64,000 nucleotides of DNA from NCBI GenBank assembly GCA_002742885.1, contig PDOO01000025.1, positions 56,067-120,066 of the forward strand. The letters run 5' to 3'. Positions 15,920 to 25,634 of this stretch are shown here, in pieces. The notes under the pieces were generated by a model, which had not been told where the DNA came from, searched no databases, and saw only the letters and a program-made list of their open reading frames with translations. Position 1 is the first letter of the stretch. The number at the start of each line of letters is the position of its first letter. The position numbers and the translations under genes are program-made. The stretch is from Candidatus Cloacimonadota bacterium (GTDB lineage Bacteria > Cloacimonadota > Cloacimonadia > Cloacimonadales > GCA-2742885).

Positions 15920-17608
15920 TTATAAGTTTTTTGTAAAAGTATCCAAAACTTCGAGAATGCTTTCATATTCCGCTCCCGTGCGGTTATTTTTTATTTTATT
16001 CATAATCAAATCAATATCATATCTTTCATTCGGACGAAGAGTCTGCAAAAATCTTTTAAGTTGGGGATCTTGTATTTTCTCTTCGGCAAAACGCCATTTT
16101 TTTTCTTCGGCAATTATTTTTGCCCCGAATTCGGGAGATTCTGCCGAAATTTTATAGATAATTTCTTTGATTCTCAGTTTGTAAGTATGTGAAGTCAAAA
16201 CTTTTTTGCGCGCTTTATCGGCAATGCTTTGCCTTTCTTTTTCATGTTCGAGATAATATCTTATTTTCTCTTTTAAATCGGCAACGGAATCAAAAGTTAT
16301 GATTTCTTTTCCGGGTTCAAAAATTTCTGCCAGCAAAGATCTGTTATCGGTCAATTGAAATCCTCCGCAAGCGGCAATTTCAAATAATCTGGGGTTGAGA
16401 AAATCTCCGTTTTTTTCAAAAATATCATTTCCGAAAGATGAATGCAAATTGATGTTTATTTTGGAAGAAGAATAAATTTTTACGCTTTCTTCTATGGAAA
16501 CGGTTTCTCCGTTTTTTTGCGCGAATTGTTTTAAGCTGTCAAATTTTTCCCATCCTGTTCCCCAAAGTTTAAGATCAAACTCGGATAACTCCGAGAATAA
16601 CCTTACTCTGTTGGGATAAGGAGCCCCCATAAAGGAAACATCGGAACCGAAATATTTCTTCTCGTTTGCAGGCAATACAGCTTTTTTATGAATCGAATCA
16701 TCCGCCGCCATAGGCAAATAGCTGTAATTTTCACATCCGAATCTTTGCAGAAAAACGGGAAATTCACCTTTTTGTATCCCGAAAAAATAATCAAACAAGC
16801 TTGCGTAATCTCTCCAATATCCGAATCGTTTATAATCTTCCACAAACCAAATTACGGTAATGATTCCTTGTTTTTTTATCTCGCGCAGAGCGTCTTTCGT
16901 TATCGGAGACTGAGCGTTTATAAAAACCAGATGAGGATTGTATTTTTCAACTTCGTGAAGCAGAATATCGGACATGAGTTCTGTCAGTTTAAGAGCGGAT
17001 ATGCCGGAAAAATCCTTGTCTTCAAATCCCGTAATCAGATGCAAAAGTTCGGAAGCCGAAGAATTATCGATAAATTTTACCTGTGTTCCGAGCTTCTCGA
17101 AAGCGTTTTTAACGTAGCGGGAAGTTGTGGAAGAACCGCCGTAAATCGGAGAATCAATCAGAACTTTTATCTGAGAGATGTTTATCGGCTCCGATTCAGA
17201 TCTGCCGTTTTCCAGATTTTTGACAAATTTTTCAAATTTATCGGGGAAAAGTCTTTTTACCGACGGTAAAGCAAAAACCCCGTAATTCCTTTCTTTGGTT
17301 ATTGCATTCAAATCCGTTGCAATAAAACATTTTTTGCGAATCTCATTTTTCGGATAAGCTTCGTACAGTTCCGGAACAGGTTCAAAAACAATGATTTTTT
17401 TATTTTCGGACAATAAAGGTAAAATATGATAACCGAATCCCAGTCCGAAAACGGCAATTATTTCCGCTCCGGCATTATTTTCCAAAAATTTTTCGGCAAG
17501 TTTTCTTCCTTCGTCTTCCGGAGCGTATCTGCTGTGCAAAGAAACTCCGTTTATTACCGGTACCGCAGCCCCTGTCTTAGAATACGCAATTTTTAAATCT
17601 GCCGTCAT
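15920..17608 (-). CDS. CgeB/DUF3880-type glycosyltransferase with Maf-like N-terminal region
   Basis: A 562-residue cytoplasmic protein. Residues ~45-75 (IIAVFGLGFGYHILPLL then IIVFEPVPELYEAY) resemble the nucleotide-binding entry of Maf-type/DUF115 protein glycosyltransferases. From ~150 a DUF3880-like GT-B half begins (VLIDSPIYGGSSTTSRYVK). The C-terminal transferase half contains DVSFMGAPYPNR, NINLHSSFG, and NPRLFEIAACGGFQLTDNR, a typical CgeB signature. First gene of a three-gene operon with a family-9 transferase. In other bacteria such pairs often modify flagellin or surface proteins. No flagellar gene is present here, so pilin or S-layer-like targets are possible (inference). Confidence 0.75.
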   Translation of the reverse strand: MTADLKIAYSKTGAAVPVINGVSLHSRYAPEDEGRKLAEKFLENNAGAEIIAVFGLGFGYHILPLLSENKKIIVFEPVPELYEAYPKNEIRKKCFIATDLNAITKERNYGVFALPSVKRLFPDKFEKFVKNLENGRSESEPINISQIKVLIDSPIYGGSSTTSRYVKNAFEKLGTQVKFIDNSSASELLHLITGFEDKDFSGISALKLTELMSDILLHEVEKYNPHLVFINAQSPITKDALREIKKQGIITVIWFVEDYKRFGYWRDYASLFDYFFGIQKGEFPVFLQRFGCENYSYLPMAADDSIHKKAVLPANEKKYFGSDVSFMGAPYPNRVRLFSELSEFDLKLWGTGWEKFDSLKQFAQKNGETVSIEESVKIYSSSKININLHSSFGNDIFEKNGDFLNPRLFEIAACGGFQLTDNRSLLAEIFEPGKEIITFDSVADLKEKIRYYLEHEKERQSIADKARKKVLTSHTYKLRIKEIIYKISAESPEFGAKIIAEEKKWRFAEEKIQDPQLKRFLQTLRPNERYDIDLIMNKIKNNRTGAEYESILEVLDTFTKNL

Positions 17609-17892
17609 ATTCTCTCCCGAAATTTTATTATTATTGGATTTTTATTTACAAGATAAAGAAAATTCAATATGCAAATTCTTTGCCAAATAAATGATTTTTT
17701 TATCAACCGTAAATTTTGTAAATAAAAAACAAATATTTTAAACAGATAAAGCAATGACGGATTAGCTGATTTTCAGGAAAATTTTTTTTTATCTTCTTAA
17801 TTGCAATTACAGTTTGACAATCAGTTTTTTAGAAAAAAATTTCCGTTTATGTTAAAATTGATTATTGAAAAAATTAAATTTGGAGAAAACCG

Positions 17893-18660
17893 ATGAATTT
17901 GCTAAACAAAAATATTCTGTTTTTAAGTTTAATTATTTTTTTGATAAACGGATGTTCAAGTGTTGTTTTGGAGTCAAAGCGCAACATGAAATCAACAGAG
18001 AACAATAATATCAAAGTTAAAATCGAACAGCAAAGAGATATTATTAACATCAAGTGCGAAAAAGAAAAAATACGTAAAAATTATTCTGAGACCAAAGAAA
18101 TATTCATCCGGAAAATCCCTTTGATTTTAAAGGATCCTTTATTTCCTTTTGCAGCCGGCGCTTTAACATGGATTATTACTTTATTTCTTCCCTCTGCGGA
18201 AAACGGAAACGATATTACCGAATATTCTGCGAAAACTGCGAATGTTGTCGGTTTAAGCGTATTTGCCGGATTGCTTTTTTCTCCTTATCCGTTAAAAAGC
18301 GACAAGGATTTAAAAAAGCTCTATTCGAATAATAAGCTTCCGGAAGACATAGAAGTAAAAGAGAAAACCGTAAACGTAAAATTTATCGATTCGGAAACTT
18401 TCAGGGAACCGTTGAAAAATACGAAAATAACTTTATCGGTACCGGAAGAATTAAGCAAATATTTTACGGAGATAAAGCAAACTCAAGCAACAGACTCTCT
18501 CGGCATGACAAAATTTAATCTGTATTACGACAAAAATAAAATCAGTTTTGAGGAAACTGATATTTACAATTCAGTAAAAACATTCAGTTTGAAAATTTTT
18601 GTTAATGATTACGAAAAAAATATTGATTTAGAGCCGGTATATGTTAAAAAAGATTACTGA
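17893..18660 (+). CDS. Lipoprotein of unknown function (intact paralogue of the pseudogene at 5705)
   Basis: A 255-residue lipoprotein: signal with lipobox INGC (Cys21), then a Lys/Asn-rich segment. A central region with two hydrophobic stretches follows (PFAAGALTWIITLFLP and VGLSVFAGLLF), then a C-terminal ~110-residue domain that reads as a beta sandwich (ITLSVPEELSKYF, DSLGMTKFNLYYDK, FSLKIFVNDYEK). The hydrophobic pair suggests two membrane-crossing helices after the lipid anchor. I do not recognise the family. TGGAGA ribosome site 8 nt before the ATG. Monocistronic. The decayed copy at 5705-6475 shows that the genome once had two. Confidence 0.75.
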   Translation: MNLLNKNILFLSLIIFLINGCSSVVLESKRNMKSTENNNIKVKIEQQRDIINIKCEKEKIRKNYSETKEIFIRKIPLILKDPLFPFAAGALTWIITLFLPSAENGNDITEYSAKTANVVGLSVFAGLLFSPYPLKSDKDLKKLYSNNKLPEDIEVKEKTVNVKFIDSETFREPLKNTKITLSVPEELSKYFTEIKQTQATDSLGMTKFNLYYDKNKISFEETDIYNSVKTFSLKIFVNDYEKNIDLEPVYVKKDY

Positions 18661-18916
18661 TTTTTGATGTTTTCAGAATGATATATTTATCCTTTATTAT
18701 GCTGCGACCGTAAATATTAAGAGCATAAAAAATCATAATCAGGAATTGTTGCCGCTGAATAAGGAATCTCGTATTTTTTTTCTTTGGACAAGATGACAAA
18801 CGAAAAAAATATTGGAACGCTTACGTTTGAAACAGGTTAAGCATCATAAAATCAGCAGTTTAAAAAAGAATAAAATATTTCCCGTCGGAAACGGGTTATT
18901 ATAAAAGAGGTTTTGC

Positions 18917-19675
18917 ATGAAAATAATATCTTGGAACGTAAACGGATTACGCGCCGTCATTAAAAAGAATTTTTTTGAATATATAAAAGATGAAAATCCC
19001 GATATTATCGGTCTTCAAGAAACCAAGCTCGGCGAAAGTCAAATCCCGGCAGAAATAGAAGCTCTTGCCGATTATCACAAATATTGGAGTTTTGCCGAGA
19101 AAAAAGGTTATTCCGGGACTTTGCTTCTTACCAAAAAGAAGCCGAATTCCGCGGTTACTTCTGTCGGGGAATCATGGTTTGACGACGAAGGGCGCATTAT
19201 CAGAGCTGATTTTGACGATTTTGTCCTTTTCAATGTATATTTCCCCAACGGTCAAATGAATGATGAGCGATTGACTTTTAAGATGGACTTTTACGATAAA
19301 TTTTTAGCGCTGATGAACGAGATAAGAGATTCCGGAAAAAACGTGATGGTCATGGGCGATTATAACACCGCTCATAAAGAAATAGACTTGAAAAATCCCA
19401 AAGCAAATGCGAAAAGAAGCGGATTTTTGCCTATAGAGAGAGCCTGGATAGACAAAGTAATCGGAAACGGTTATGTCGATACCTTCCGGGAGTTTAATCA
19501 AAATCCGGGAGAATATTCCTGGTGGAGCTATCGTTTCAGCGCCAGGAAAAACAATGCGGGATGGCGGATTGATTACGTTTTTGTGAACAAAGAATTTCTT
19601 CCGAAAATAAAAAACGCTTTCATCAGACAAGATATCTTGGGAAGCGATCATTGCCCGGTCGGAGTGGAGATATAA
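18917..19675 (+). CDS. xth: Exodeoxyribonuclease III (AP endonuclease)
   Basis: A 252-residue member of the exonuclease III / ExoA endonuclease-exonuclease-phosphatase family. Visible active-site blocks are WNVNGLRA (Asn), IIGLQETKL (metal-binding Glu), VYFPNG, MGDYNTAH (Asp/Asn) and GSDHCPVGVEI (terminal Asp-His pair). Length is normal. The enzyme cuts DNA at abasic sites and degrades 3' ends in base-excision repair. AAAGAGG ribosome site. Its TAA directly abuts the ATG of the Wzz-like gene, so it is transcribed with the polysaccharide operon although unrelated in function. Confidence 0.95.
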   Translation: MKIISWNVNGLRAVIKKNFFEYIKDENPDIIGLQETKLGESQIPAEIEALADYHKYWSFAEKKGYSGTLLLTKKKPNSAVTSVGESWFDDEGRIIRADFDDFVLFNVYFPNGQMNDERLTFKMDFYDKFLALMNEIRDSGKNVMVMGDYNTAHKEIDLKNPKANAKRSGFLPIERAWIDKVIGNGYVDTFREFNQNPGEYSWWSYRFSARKNNAGWRIDYVFVNKEFLPKIKNAFIRQDILGSDHCPVGVEI

Positions 19676-20842
19676 ATGGAAAATAAAGAGAGAATAGATA
19701 TCTTTGATATCATATTGATGGGTTTGAAGCATAAAATATTTATACTGTTTTTTACGGGAATAGCAAGTATTATAGCCGTTTCATACAGCCTGCTTACCCC
19801 CGAATTATGGACTTCGCAAGCTGTATTAATGCCGGAGAAAAGCAACTCATTAGGACTGGGATCATCAGGGTTATTAGGATCTTTGGGCGGAGGTTTATTT
19901 TCAGGTTCAAATGATGAAGGAATAAAAATGCTTACAATTTTAAGCAGTAAAAATACCTCCATTGATATAATAAATAAATTCAACTTATTGGAATATTTTG
20001 AACTTATTGATAATCCGGACATAAAAAAGGCTTACGATATAGCAATGATGATGTTGAGAGGAGAGGTTTTATCAACCTATATAAACCAAGAAAACGGGGC
20101 GATTGTCATAAGCGCTAAAACCAAGGATAAAAAACTGTCTAAGGACATCGTTGATTATTGTATAACTTTTTTAGAAAAATATAATCGAGAATATACTAAC
20201 TCAAAAGGTAAGAATAAAAGAATTTTTTTAGAAAAAAGAATAAAAGAAATAGAAAAAGAAGAAAATGAGCTTTTAGAGGAAAGCATCGAATATGCTCAAA
20301 AAAATAAAGTCATTCATATAGAAGAACAAAGCAAGCAATTGTTGTTGGTTTACAAAGAATTAATTTCTCAAAAAGTTGAACTGGAAATTAAAAGAAGATT
20401 TCAGTCCGAATTTATAAATAAAGAATCATTGAAATCTTTACAAAATAAAATTTCCGTCCTTAACGAAGAAATTAAAAATTTAGAAATAAAAGGGAACGGA
20501 GGTTATTTCCCTAAAATATCTGATATCCCGGATTTTTTTACTCAAAAATTCAAGCAGGAAACGGCTCTTGTAATTTTTCAGGAAATAAAAAAGACTATTT
20601 ATCCGCAACTTGAATTGGCTCGTTTGGAAGAATTGAAAGATACGCCAACACTTGATATTCTGGAATATCCTATGGAAGCCGGTTTGCGTTCGTGGCCTAA
20701 GAGAGCAGTTATATGTATCATTATTTTCTTTTGCGCCTTAATGTTTTCTTTTATTATTTCTGTTTCCTATGAATACTTGGATAAAGAACAAAAAAGTAAA
20801 ATCTCGCTGATTTTTAAATCTTTGCTGTTTATTAAAAAATGA
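19676..20842 (+). CDS. Wzz-type polysaccharide chain-length determinant
   Basis: A 388-residue protein with the classic Wzz layout. An N-terminal membrane helix (about 20-40) follows IDIFDIILMGLKHKIFI. The periplasmic domain begins WTSQAVLMPEKS, has a Gly/Ser-rich loop, and forms long coiled coils (residues ~165-270, rich in Lys/Glu). A Pro-rich DTPTLDILEYPMEAGLRSWPKR block precedes the second membrane helix (about 342-362). No tyrosine-kinase domain is present, so this is the separate co-polymerase type. It sets chain length during O-antigen or capsule polymerisation. First gene of the polysaccharide set; GGAG ribosome site inside the end of xth. Confidence 0.88.
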   Translation: MENKERIDIFDIILMGLKHKIFILFFTGIASIIAVSYSLLTPELWTSQAVLMPEKSNSLGLGSSGLLGSLGGGLFSGSNDEGIKMLTILSSKNTSIDIINKFNLLEYFELIDNPDIKKAYDIAMMMLRGEVLSTYINQENGAIVISAKTKDKKLSKDIVDYCITFLEKYNREYTNSKGKNKRIFLEKRIKEIEKEENELLEESIEYAQKNKVIHIEEQSKQLLLVYKELISQKVELEIKRRFQSEFINKESLKSLQNKISVLNEEIKNLEIKGNGGYFPKISDIPDFFTQKFKQETALVIFQEIKKTIYPQLELARLEELKDTPTLDILEYPMEAGLRSWPKRAVICIIIFFCALMFSFIISVSYEYLDKEQKSKISLIFKSLLFIKK

Positions 20843-22080
20843 AAAAAGTAGCTTTATCTGATATCCTTTTTTCTTTTGTTATTTTTGTTTTAATGATTCA
20901 GGATTTACCGCCTTTATTTAATATCAGGCTCAGATTTTTTTCCGTTCTGGCATTTTTTATTTATATGTCAATTAAGAAAAAATTTTCTATTATTAACGAC
21001 AAAAATGATATTTTACTTATTTTGGGGACTGTTTTTTTTAATACTTTCAGTATGTTGAGTATTGTTTGGTCAAATAATTTTACAGTATGTTTGCAATATA
21101 CGTTTTTTCTGATTTTTCACTCCTTAGTTTTTTTAATTGTATTCTTTTATTTAAAAGAGATAAAAGATATTAAGTTTATTTTTATTCCCGTATTCTTATC
21201 CGTAATAACCGTTCAAGCTGTATGTATATGGGAAATGAAGACTTTTAATCATTTACCGGGCTCCGAATTATACAAATATTTTCTTCCTGTTCCTACCGGT
21301 ACATTTTATAATAGAAACATGTGTGCTTGGATGCTCATCTTAACTTCTCCAGCTGTATTATATTGGGCTTTTAATTCGAAAATTTTTCTTATAAAATGTT
21401 TGGCTTGGGTAAGTTTTTTTCTTAATCCGATTATAATTGTTGTTCAATCAGCAAGACTGGCAATATTTACGTTTATAATATATTTCGGAATAATTTTCGT
21501 TATACACTTCTCAAGAAGCAAGAAAATAATCTTTTTGGCAACAATAATTTTATTGCTTTTTATGGTAATCTTAATGTTACCCAAAGTTACGTCATTAGCT
21601 TTTGAATATGTTAAATTTCAATTTGAAAGTCTCCGATACGAGAATATTTCATTTAAAGTAAATTCTTTGAATATAAGGAAAAAACTTTATATAGAAGGGG
21701 TTGAACTTTTCTCTGAAAATTGGTTCAAAGGAACAGGTGCCGGAAATTTCATGGATAATGTTAAATTTGATACTTTGGTCGCAACTTTAGGAACATCTGC
21801 GCCTCACAATTTTATACTGGAAATAATTGTAAGTTATGGCATTATTGGGATATTTTTGCTTTTTCTGATTTTTATAATGACAATTACCTGTTTCAAGAAA
21901 GCATTAATGCATATATCTTCTATTAATTATTATACTATTGCCGCTTATTTCATGTTAAACTTTTTTCTCTTGTGTATTCTTCCCAGTACCATAATGAGAT
22001 TTTATGCTCATCACTATATTATTTTTGCTGTATGTCTTGCCATAATTACAAGAAAAGAACCGAAACAAGTTTATAATTAA
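20839..22080 (+). CDS. O-antigen polymerase/ligase (Wzy/WaaL-type) membrane protein
   Basis: A 413-residue polytopic protein with about eleven membrane segments and a large periplasmic loop. The loop contains RKKLYIEGVELFSENWFKGTG, GAGNFMD and PHNFILEIIVSYG, the His-Asn block typical of the Wzy_C/O-antigen ligase family. It overlaps the Wzz gene by four bases (ATGA). It is expected to polymerise lipid-linked repeat units on the periplasmic face. A ligase role cannot be excluded from sequence alone, but the Wzz neighbour favours polymerase. Confidence 0.85.
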   Translation: MKKVALSDILFSFVIFVLMIQDLPPLFNIRLRFFSVLAFFIYMSIKKKFSIINDKNDILLILGTVFFNTFSMLSIVWSNNFTVCLQYTFFLIFHSLVFLIVFFYLKEIKDIKFIFIPVFLSVITVQAVCIWEMKTFNHLPGSELYKYFLPVPTGTFYNRNMCAWMLILTSPAVLYWAFNSKIFLIKCLAWVSFFLNPIIIVVQSARLAIFTFIIYFGIIFVIHFSRSKKIIFLATIILLLFMVILMLPKVTSLAFEYVKFQFESLRYENISFKVNSLNIRKKLYIEGVELFSENWFKGTGAGNFMDNVKFDTLVATLGTSAPHNFILEIIVSYGIIGIFLLFLIFIMTITCFKKALMHISSINYYTIAAYFMLNFFLLCILPSTIMRFYAHHYIIFAVCLAIITRKEPKQVYN

Positions 22081-22089
22081 GGTATTTGC

Positions 22090-23274
22090 ATGAAAGTATT
22101 GTATCTCTCTTCATATTTTACAAGTTATGTGCATGATCAAATAAATGAATTGATTAAGAACCGTAATATTGAGGCAACGGTGGATTTCAGTCAGGATGCT
22201 TACTGCTATTTACGATCAAGGAAAATAAGAGAAAAATACAAACATTATGATTACTCAGATAAAATTCCTGATAAACTTTGGGATTTTACCCTTTATCCCG
22301 GATTTCCCAAAAATATGTTTGAAAGTTTTAATGCAGAAATCCTTTTTAAAAGATTATTTAATAAATATAAATATTTAGAGATTGACCTTATCCATTCTCA
22401 TACTATTTTCCCGAGCGGATACGTTGCAATGAGGTTGGCGGATAAATTAAATGTTCCTTTTGTAGTATCCAGTCATGGTGTTGATTTTTACAGATGCTTA
22501 GAAAATGTATCTGAGACAAGAGATTCTAAACCTTATTCAAAGGAGACGATTAAAAAAGTAAAGAAAACATTACGAAAGGCCAGTTATGTTATTGCTGTTT
22601 CCGATAAATTTGGTAAAGATATTAAATTATTTGCTCCTGATGCAAGAGTAAAAGTTATAGAAAACGGTTATAAAAAGCATATTTTTTATCCAAGAGAAAA
22701 GACAGAAATTCGTAAAAAATTATATTTTAAACCCGACGTAAAGTATCTTATTTCTGTGGGTAATTTGGTAAAAACCAAAGGGCATATACATCTGATAAAA
22801 GCTTTACCGGAAATAATTAAATTTGAACCTGATATAAAATTGATTCTTGTCGGGAACGGAAATGAGAAAATAAGGCTAATGAATAAATTACGAGAACTTA
22901 AATTAACTGAATATGTAGAATTTCATGATTTTCTTCAACCCGAAAAGCTGGCAGAATATTATTCGGCTTCGGATTTATTTATTTTCCCTTCTTTAAACGA
23001 AGCGTTCGGAATTGCTTTAGTTGAAGCAATGGCATGCGGTTTGCCTGCCATTGCCACTAAAACTCACGGACCAACGGGAATTATAGACGTAAATGAAACA
23101 GGATTTATTACCGAAATAAATTCATCCCAACAAATTGCCGATAAAGTTATCAAGTTGCTTGCAGATAAAAAACTTATCTTGAAAATGTCAAAAAAAGCAG
23201 CTTTGGTAATGCCCGTAAAATATGGAGAAAAATATTCGGAAATATATGAAATATATAAAGAGTCATTAAAATGA
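22090..23274 (+). CDS. Glycosyltransferase family 4
   Basis: A 394-residue GT-B glycosyltransferase. The N-terminal acceptor half has IDLIHSHTIFPSGY and VVSSHGVDF. The C-terminal donor half has LISVGNLVKTKGH, LILVGNGNE, the E-x7-E block EAFGIALVE, and MACGLPAIATKTHGP. It is cytoplasmic and adds a sugar to the growing lipid-linked repeat unit; donor unknown. It begins nine bases after the polymerase gene and overlaps the next by four bases. Confidence 0.9.
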   Translation: MKVLYLSSYFTSYVHDQINELIKNRNIEATVDFSQDAYCYLRSRKIREKYKHYDYSDKIPDKLWDFTLYPGFPKNMFESFNAEILFKRLFNKYKYLEIDLIHSHTIFPSGYVAMRLADKLNVPFVVSSHGVDFYRCLENVSETRDSKPYSKETIKKVKKTLRKASYVIAVSDKFGKDIKLFAPDARVKVIENGYKKHIFYPREKTEIRKKLYFKPDVKYLISVGNLVKTKGHIHLIKALPEIIKFEPDIKLILVGNGNEKIRLMNKLRELKLTEYVEFHDFLQPEKLAEYYSASDLFIFPSLNEAFGIALVEAMACGLPAIATKTHGPTGIIDVNETGFITEINSSQQIADKVIKLLADKKLILKMSKKAALVMPVKYGEKYSEIYEIYKESLK

Positions 23275-24353
23275 GCAGATTAAAGTGCATATTCCACATT
23301 CCTTGGAAGTTAGCGGAAAAACAAAATGTCGCATCAGAAATAAGACCTCGAAAAATGCTGAAGGCATTTATGGATTACGGTTATGAGGTTGATACGGTTT
23401 GGGGAGATTCCCGAGAAAGAAAAGAAAAAATAAATAACATAAAAAATAAGATAAAACACGGTATTAAATATGATTTTATGTATTCCGAGAGTTCAACTTT
23501 ACCAAATGCTTTAACCGATTACGACCATCTCCCCAGGAGTCCTTTCGCCGATTATTTTTTCTTTCGTTTCTGTAAAAAGAACTCTATACCGGTCGGATTA
23601 TTTTATCGAGACGTTTACTGGAATATTTCCGGGTACAGACGTTTTAATCCTCTTCTCAACAGCGGGGTAAATTTTTTTCATAAACTTGATAACTTTTTGA
23701 TTTTTCCTCTTTTAAAAAAACTTTATTTACCTTCGGAAGCAATGAAACCATACGTTCCTTTTGTTCCCGATGAATTGTCCTGCAAGGCTTTACCGTCAGG
23801 GGTTGAACCGAAAACCGGAAAAAATACGGAAAATAATACTTTTCTGTATGTGGGAAATGTTAATGATTCTATTTATGACATTTCCGTTTTGTTCAAAGTA
23901 TTCTCTAAAATACCAGAAGCTGAACTTATAGTTAATTGCAGAGAAACATCCAACGAATTTATAAAAAAGACTTATAAAGAGTATTTAACCGATAATATTA
24001 AAGTAAAAAATTATTTTGGTTCAGATCTGGTTAAACTTTATGATACGGCATCTTATGCTTTCTTATTTTTTAAACCTGATATTGTCAGAACTTTTGCTTC
24101 GCCTTACAAACAGTTTGAATACATTTCTTACTGTAAAATTACTATTGCCAATATCGAAACTCACGCCGGTAAATTTAATCGGGAAAACAATCTTGGATTT
24201 TCGATAAAATATGATGAAAATGAATTGGCTGAATGCGTGAAATCTTTATTGGGAAAAGACCATGCCGAGATTAAGAAGCAAATAAAAAAATTTGCCGATG
24301 AAAATACCTGGTTAAAAAGAGCGGAAACGGTTATTAATGATTTAAGGTCATAA
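23271..24353 (+). CDS. Glycosyltransferase-like protein of the polysaccharide operon
   Basis: A 360-residue protein whose layout suggests a divergent GT-B enzyme. It opens with LKCIFHIPWKLAEKQNVASEIRPRKM-like sequence (shown here only in part), followed by YDFMYSESSTLP and GLFYRDVYWN. The donor half contains FLYVGNVNDSIYDIS and a region around FASPYKQFEYIS, in place of the usual E-x7-E motif. It overlaps its neighbour upstream by four bases. The absence of a canonical E-x7-E block makes the exact family uncertain. Position inside the operon supports a transferase role. Confidence 0.7.
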   Translation: MSRLKCIFHIPWKLAEKQNVASEIRPRKMLKAFMDYGYEVDTVWGDSRERKEKINNIKNKIKHGIKYDFMYSESSTLPNALTDYDHLPRSPFADYFFFRFCKKNSIPVGLFYRDVYWNISGYRRFNPLLNSGVNFFHKLDNFLIFPLLKKLYLPSEAMKPYVPFVPDELSCKALPSGVEPKTGKNTENNTFLYVGNVNDSIYDISVLFKVFSKIPEAELIVNCRETSNEFIKKTYKEYLTDNIKVKNYFGSDLVKLYDTASYAFLFFKPDIVRTFASPYKQFEYISYCKITIANIETHAGKFNRENNLGFSIKYDENELAECVKSLLGKDHAEIKKQIKKFADENTWLKRAETVINDLRS

Positions 24354-24356
24354 ATA

Positions 24357-25619
24357 ATGAAAATTAAAAGTATCAAACAGGCAAGTCTTGTAATGATTGC
24401 GGATATTTTCCAGAAAGCAGTTTTTTTCATTATAACCTTTATGACTGTTCGTCTTGTCTCAAAAGAAAACTACGGAGCTTACAGCTTTGCCTCTACCGTT
24501 TTGAATTTATTTTTAATTTTCAGCGGATTAGGTTTGTCAACAGGATTCATGCAATACGCCAGTTATAATATTTCGGACGAAGAAAGATACAAAATTTTGG
24601 GCACTTCTTCTCTGGTGTCAATCAGCAGCAGTATTTTTTTCGGATTAATTTTAATTTTTGCAGGTTCAGTCAATTTATTTAAAATAGATCTCGGAAATAC
24701 TTTAATTATCTGTATGAGCATGCTTTTGGCATTAAAAGCAATATCAGACCTTCTCATGAAATATTACAGGTGTGTTTATAATTATAAAAAATATTTATCC
24801 ACAGTGATCATAAGTAACTTATTCTATCTTATCTCTTCTTTTTTATTTATTCGTTTTTGGGATATTTACGGTTTGATTTCGGCTCGTTATCTGTTTACTG
24901 CGGTTATTATTATATTGGGTATAAATGTTCTGAAAAAAGTTTCTTTTAAGCTTAACTGGTCTCGACAAAAATGGAAAAGTTTTATTTCCTTTTCGCTTAG
25001 CGCCGTTACGGCAAATTCGGTTTCCGCCATATTGGTTTATGCGGATATTTTTTTGTTGGGGCAGATTTTAAGCGACTCATCGGTACTTGCCGAATACAGA
25101 GTGGCAGGATTATTGCCGCTTAATTTAATAATCATTCCCTCTTCTTTGATGATGTTTTTCTACCCTAAACTTGTAAAATTGAATAAAGAATTGGAATATT
25201 TCAAAAAATATTTGATGATTGTAGGAATCTTATTTGTAATTAATACGATTATTTTTTTGTTTTTTACTTTTACCGCCGAATGGTACTATCCTCTTGTTTT
25301 CGGGAAAAATTATTCCGACAGTTTGCCTGTTTTTTATATTATGATGGCAGGATATTTGATTAACGGTACATTAAGAATCTCGGCGGGAAATTTTCTTGCT
25401 ACCGCCCATAAAATTAAAATAAATATTTACATTGCCCTTTTCAGCGGAATACTTAATATCGCTTTAAATATTATGCTCATTCCCGAATTCGGAAGTATCG
25501 GAGCGGCCGTTGCCTCGCTTTCTGTTTTTATATTGGGAAGTATCGTAAGCAATGTATATATTTTTAATCTTTATAAAAAAATGAAAGTTCAGAAATCAGT
25601 AACTTCCATAGCAACTTAA
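24357..25619 (+). CDS. Wzx-type polysaccharide flippase (MOP superfamily)
   Basis: A 420-residue protein with about twelve membrane helices and the start IKQASLVMIADIFQKAVFF. It has the internal block ISARYLFTAVIIILG and, late in the chain, AGNFLATAHKIKINIY and GSIGAAVASLSVF, all characteristic of RfbX/Wzx exporters. It flips undecaprenyl-linked repeat units across the inner membrane for the Wzy polymerase encoded two genes upstream. Three bases separate it from the previous stop codon. Confidence 0.9.
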   Translation: MKIKSIKQASLVMIADIFQKAVFFIITFMTVRLVSKENYGAYSFASTVLNLFLIFSGLGLSTGFMQYASYNISDEERYKILGTSSLVSISSSIFFGLILIFAGSVNLFKIDLGNTLIICMSMLLALKAISDLLMKYYRCVYNYKKYLSTVIISNLFYLISSFLFIRFWDIYGLISARYLFTAVIIILGINVLKKVSFKLNWSRQKWKSFISFSLSAVTANSVSAILVYADIFLLGQILSDSSVLAEYRVAGLLPLNLIIIPSSLMMFFYPKLVKLNKELEYFKKYLMIVGILFVINTIIFLFFTFTAEWYYPLVFGKNYSDSLPVFYIMMAGYLINGTLRISAGNFLATAHKIKINIYIALFSGILNIALNIMLIPEFGSIGAAVASLSVFILGSIVSNVYIFNLYKKMKVQKSVTSIAT

Positions 25620-25634
25620 AATACGGAAATTGAA

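Noticed and set aside
18881-18895. Small hairpin CCCGT-CGGAA-ACGGG before xth
   Set aside because: The stem is only 5 bp and has no T run; not enough for a terminator or riboswitch.
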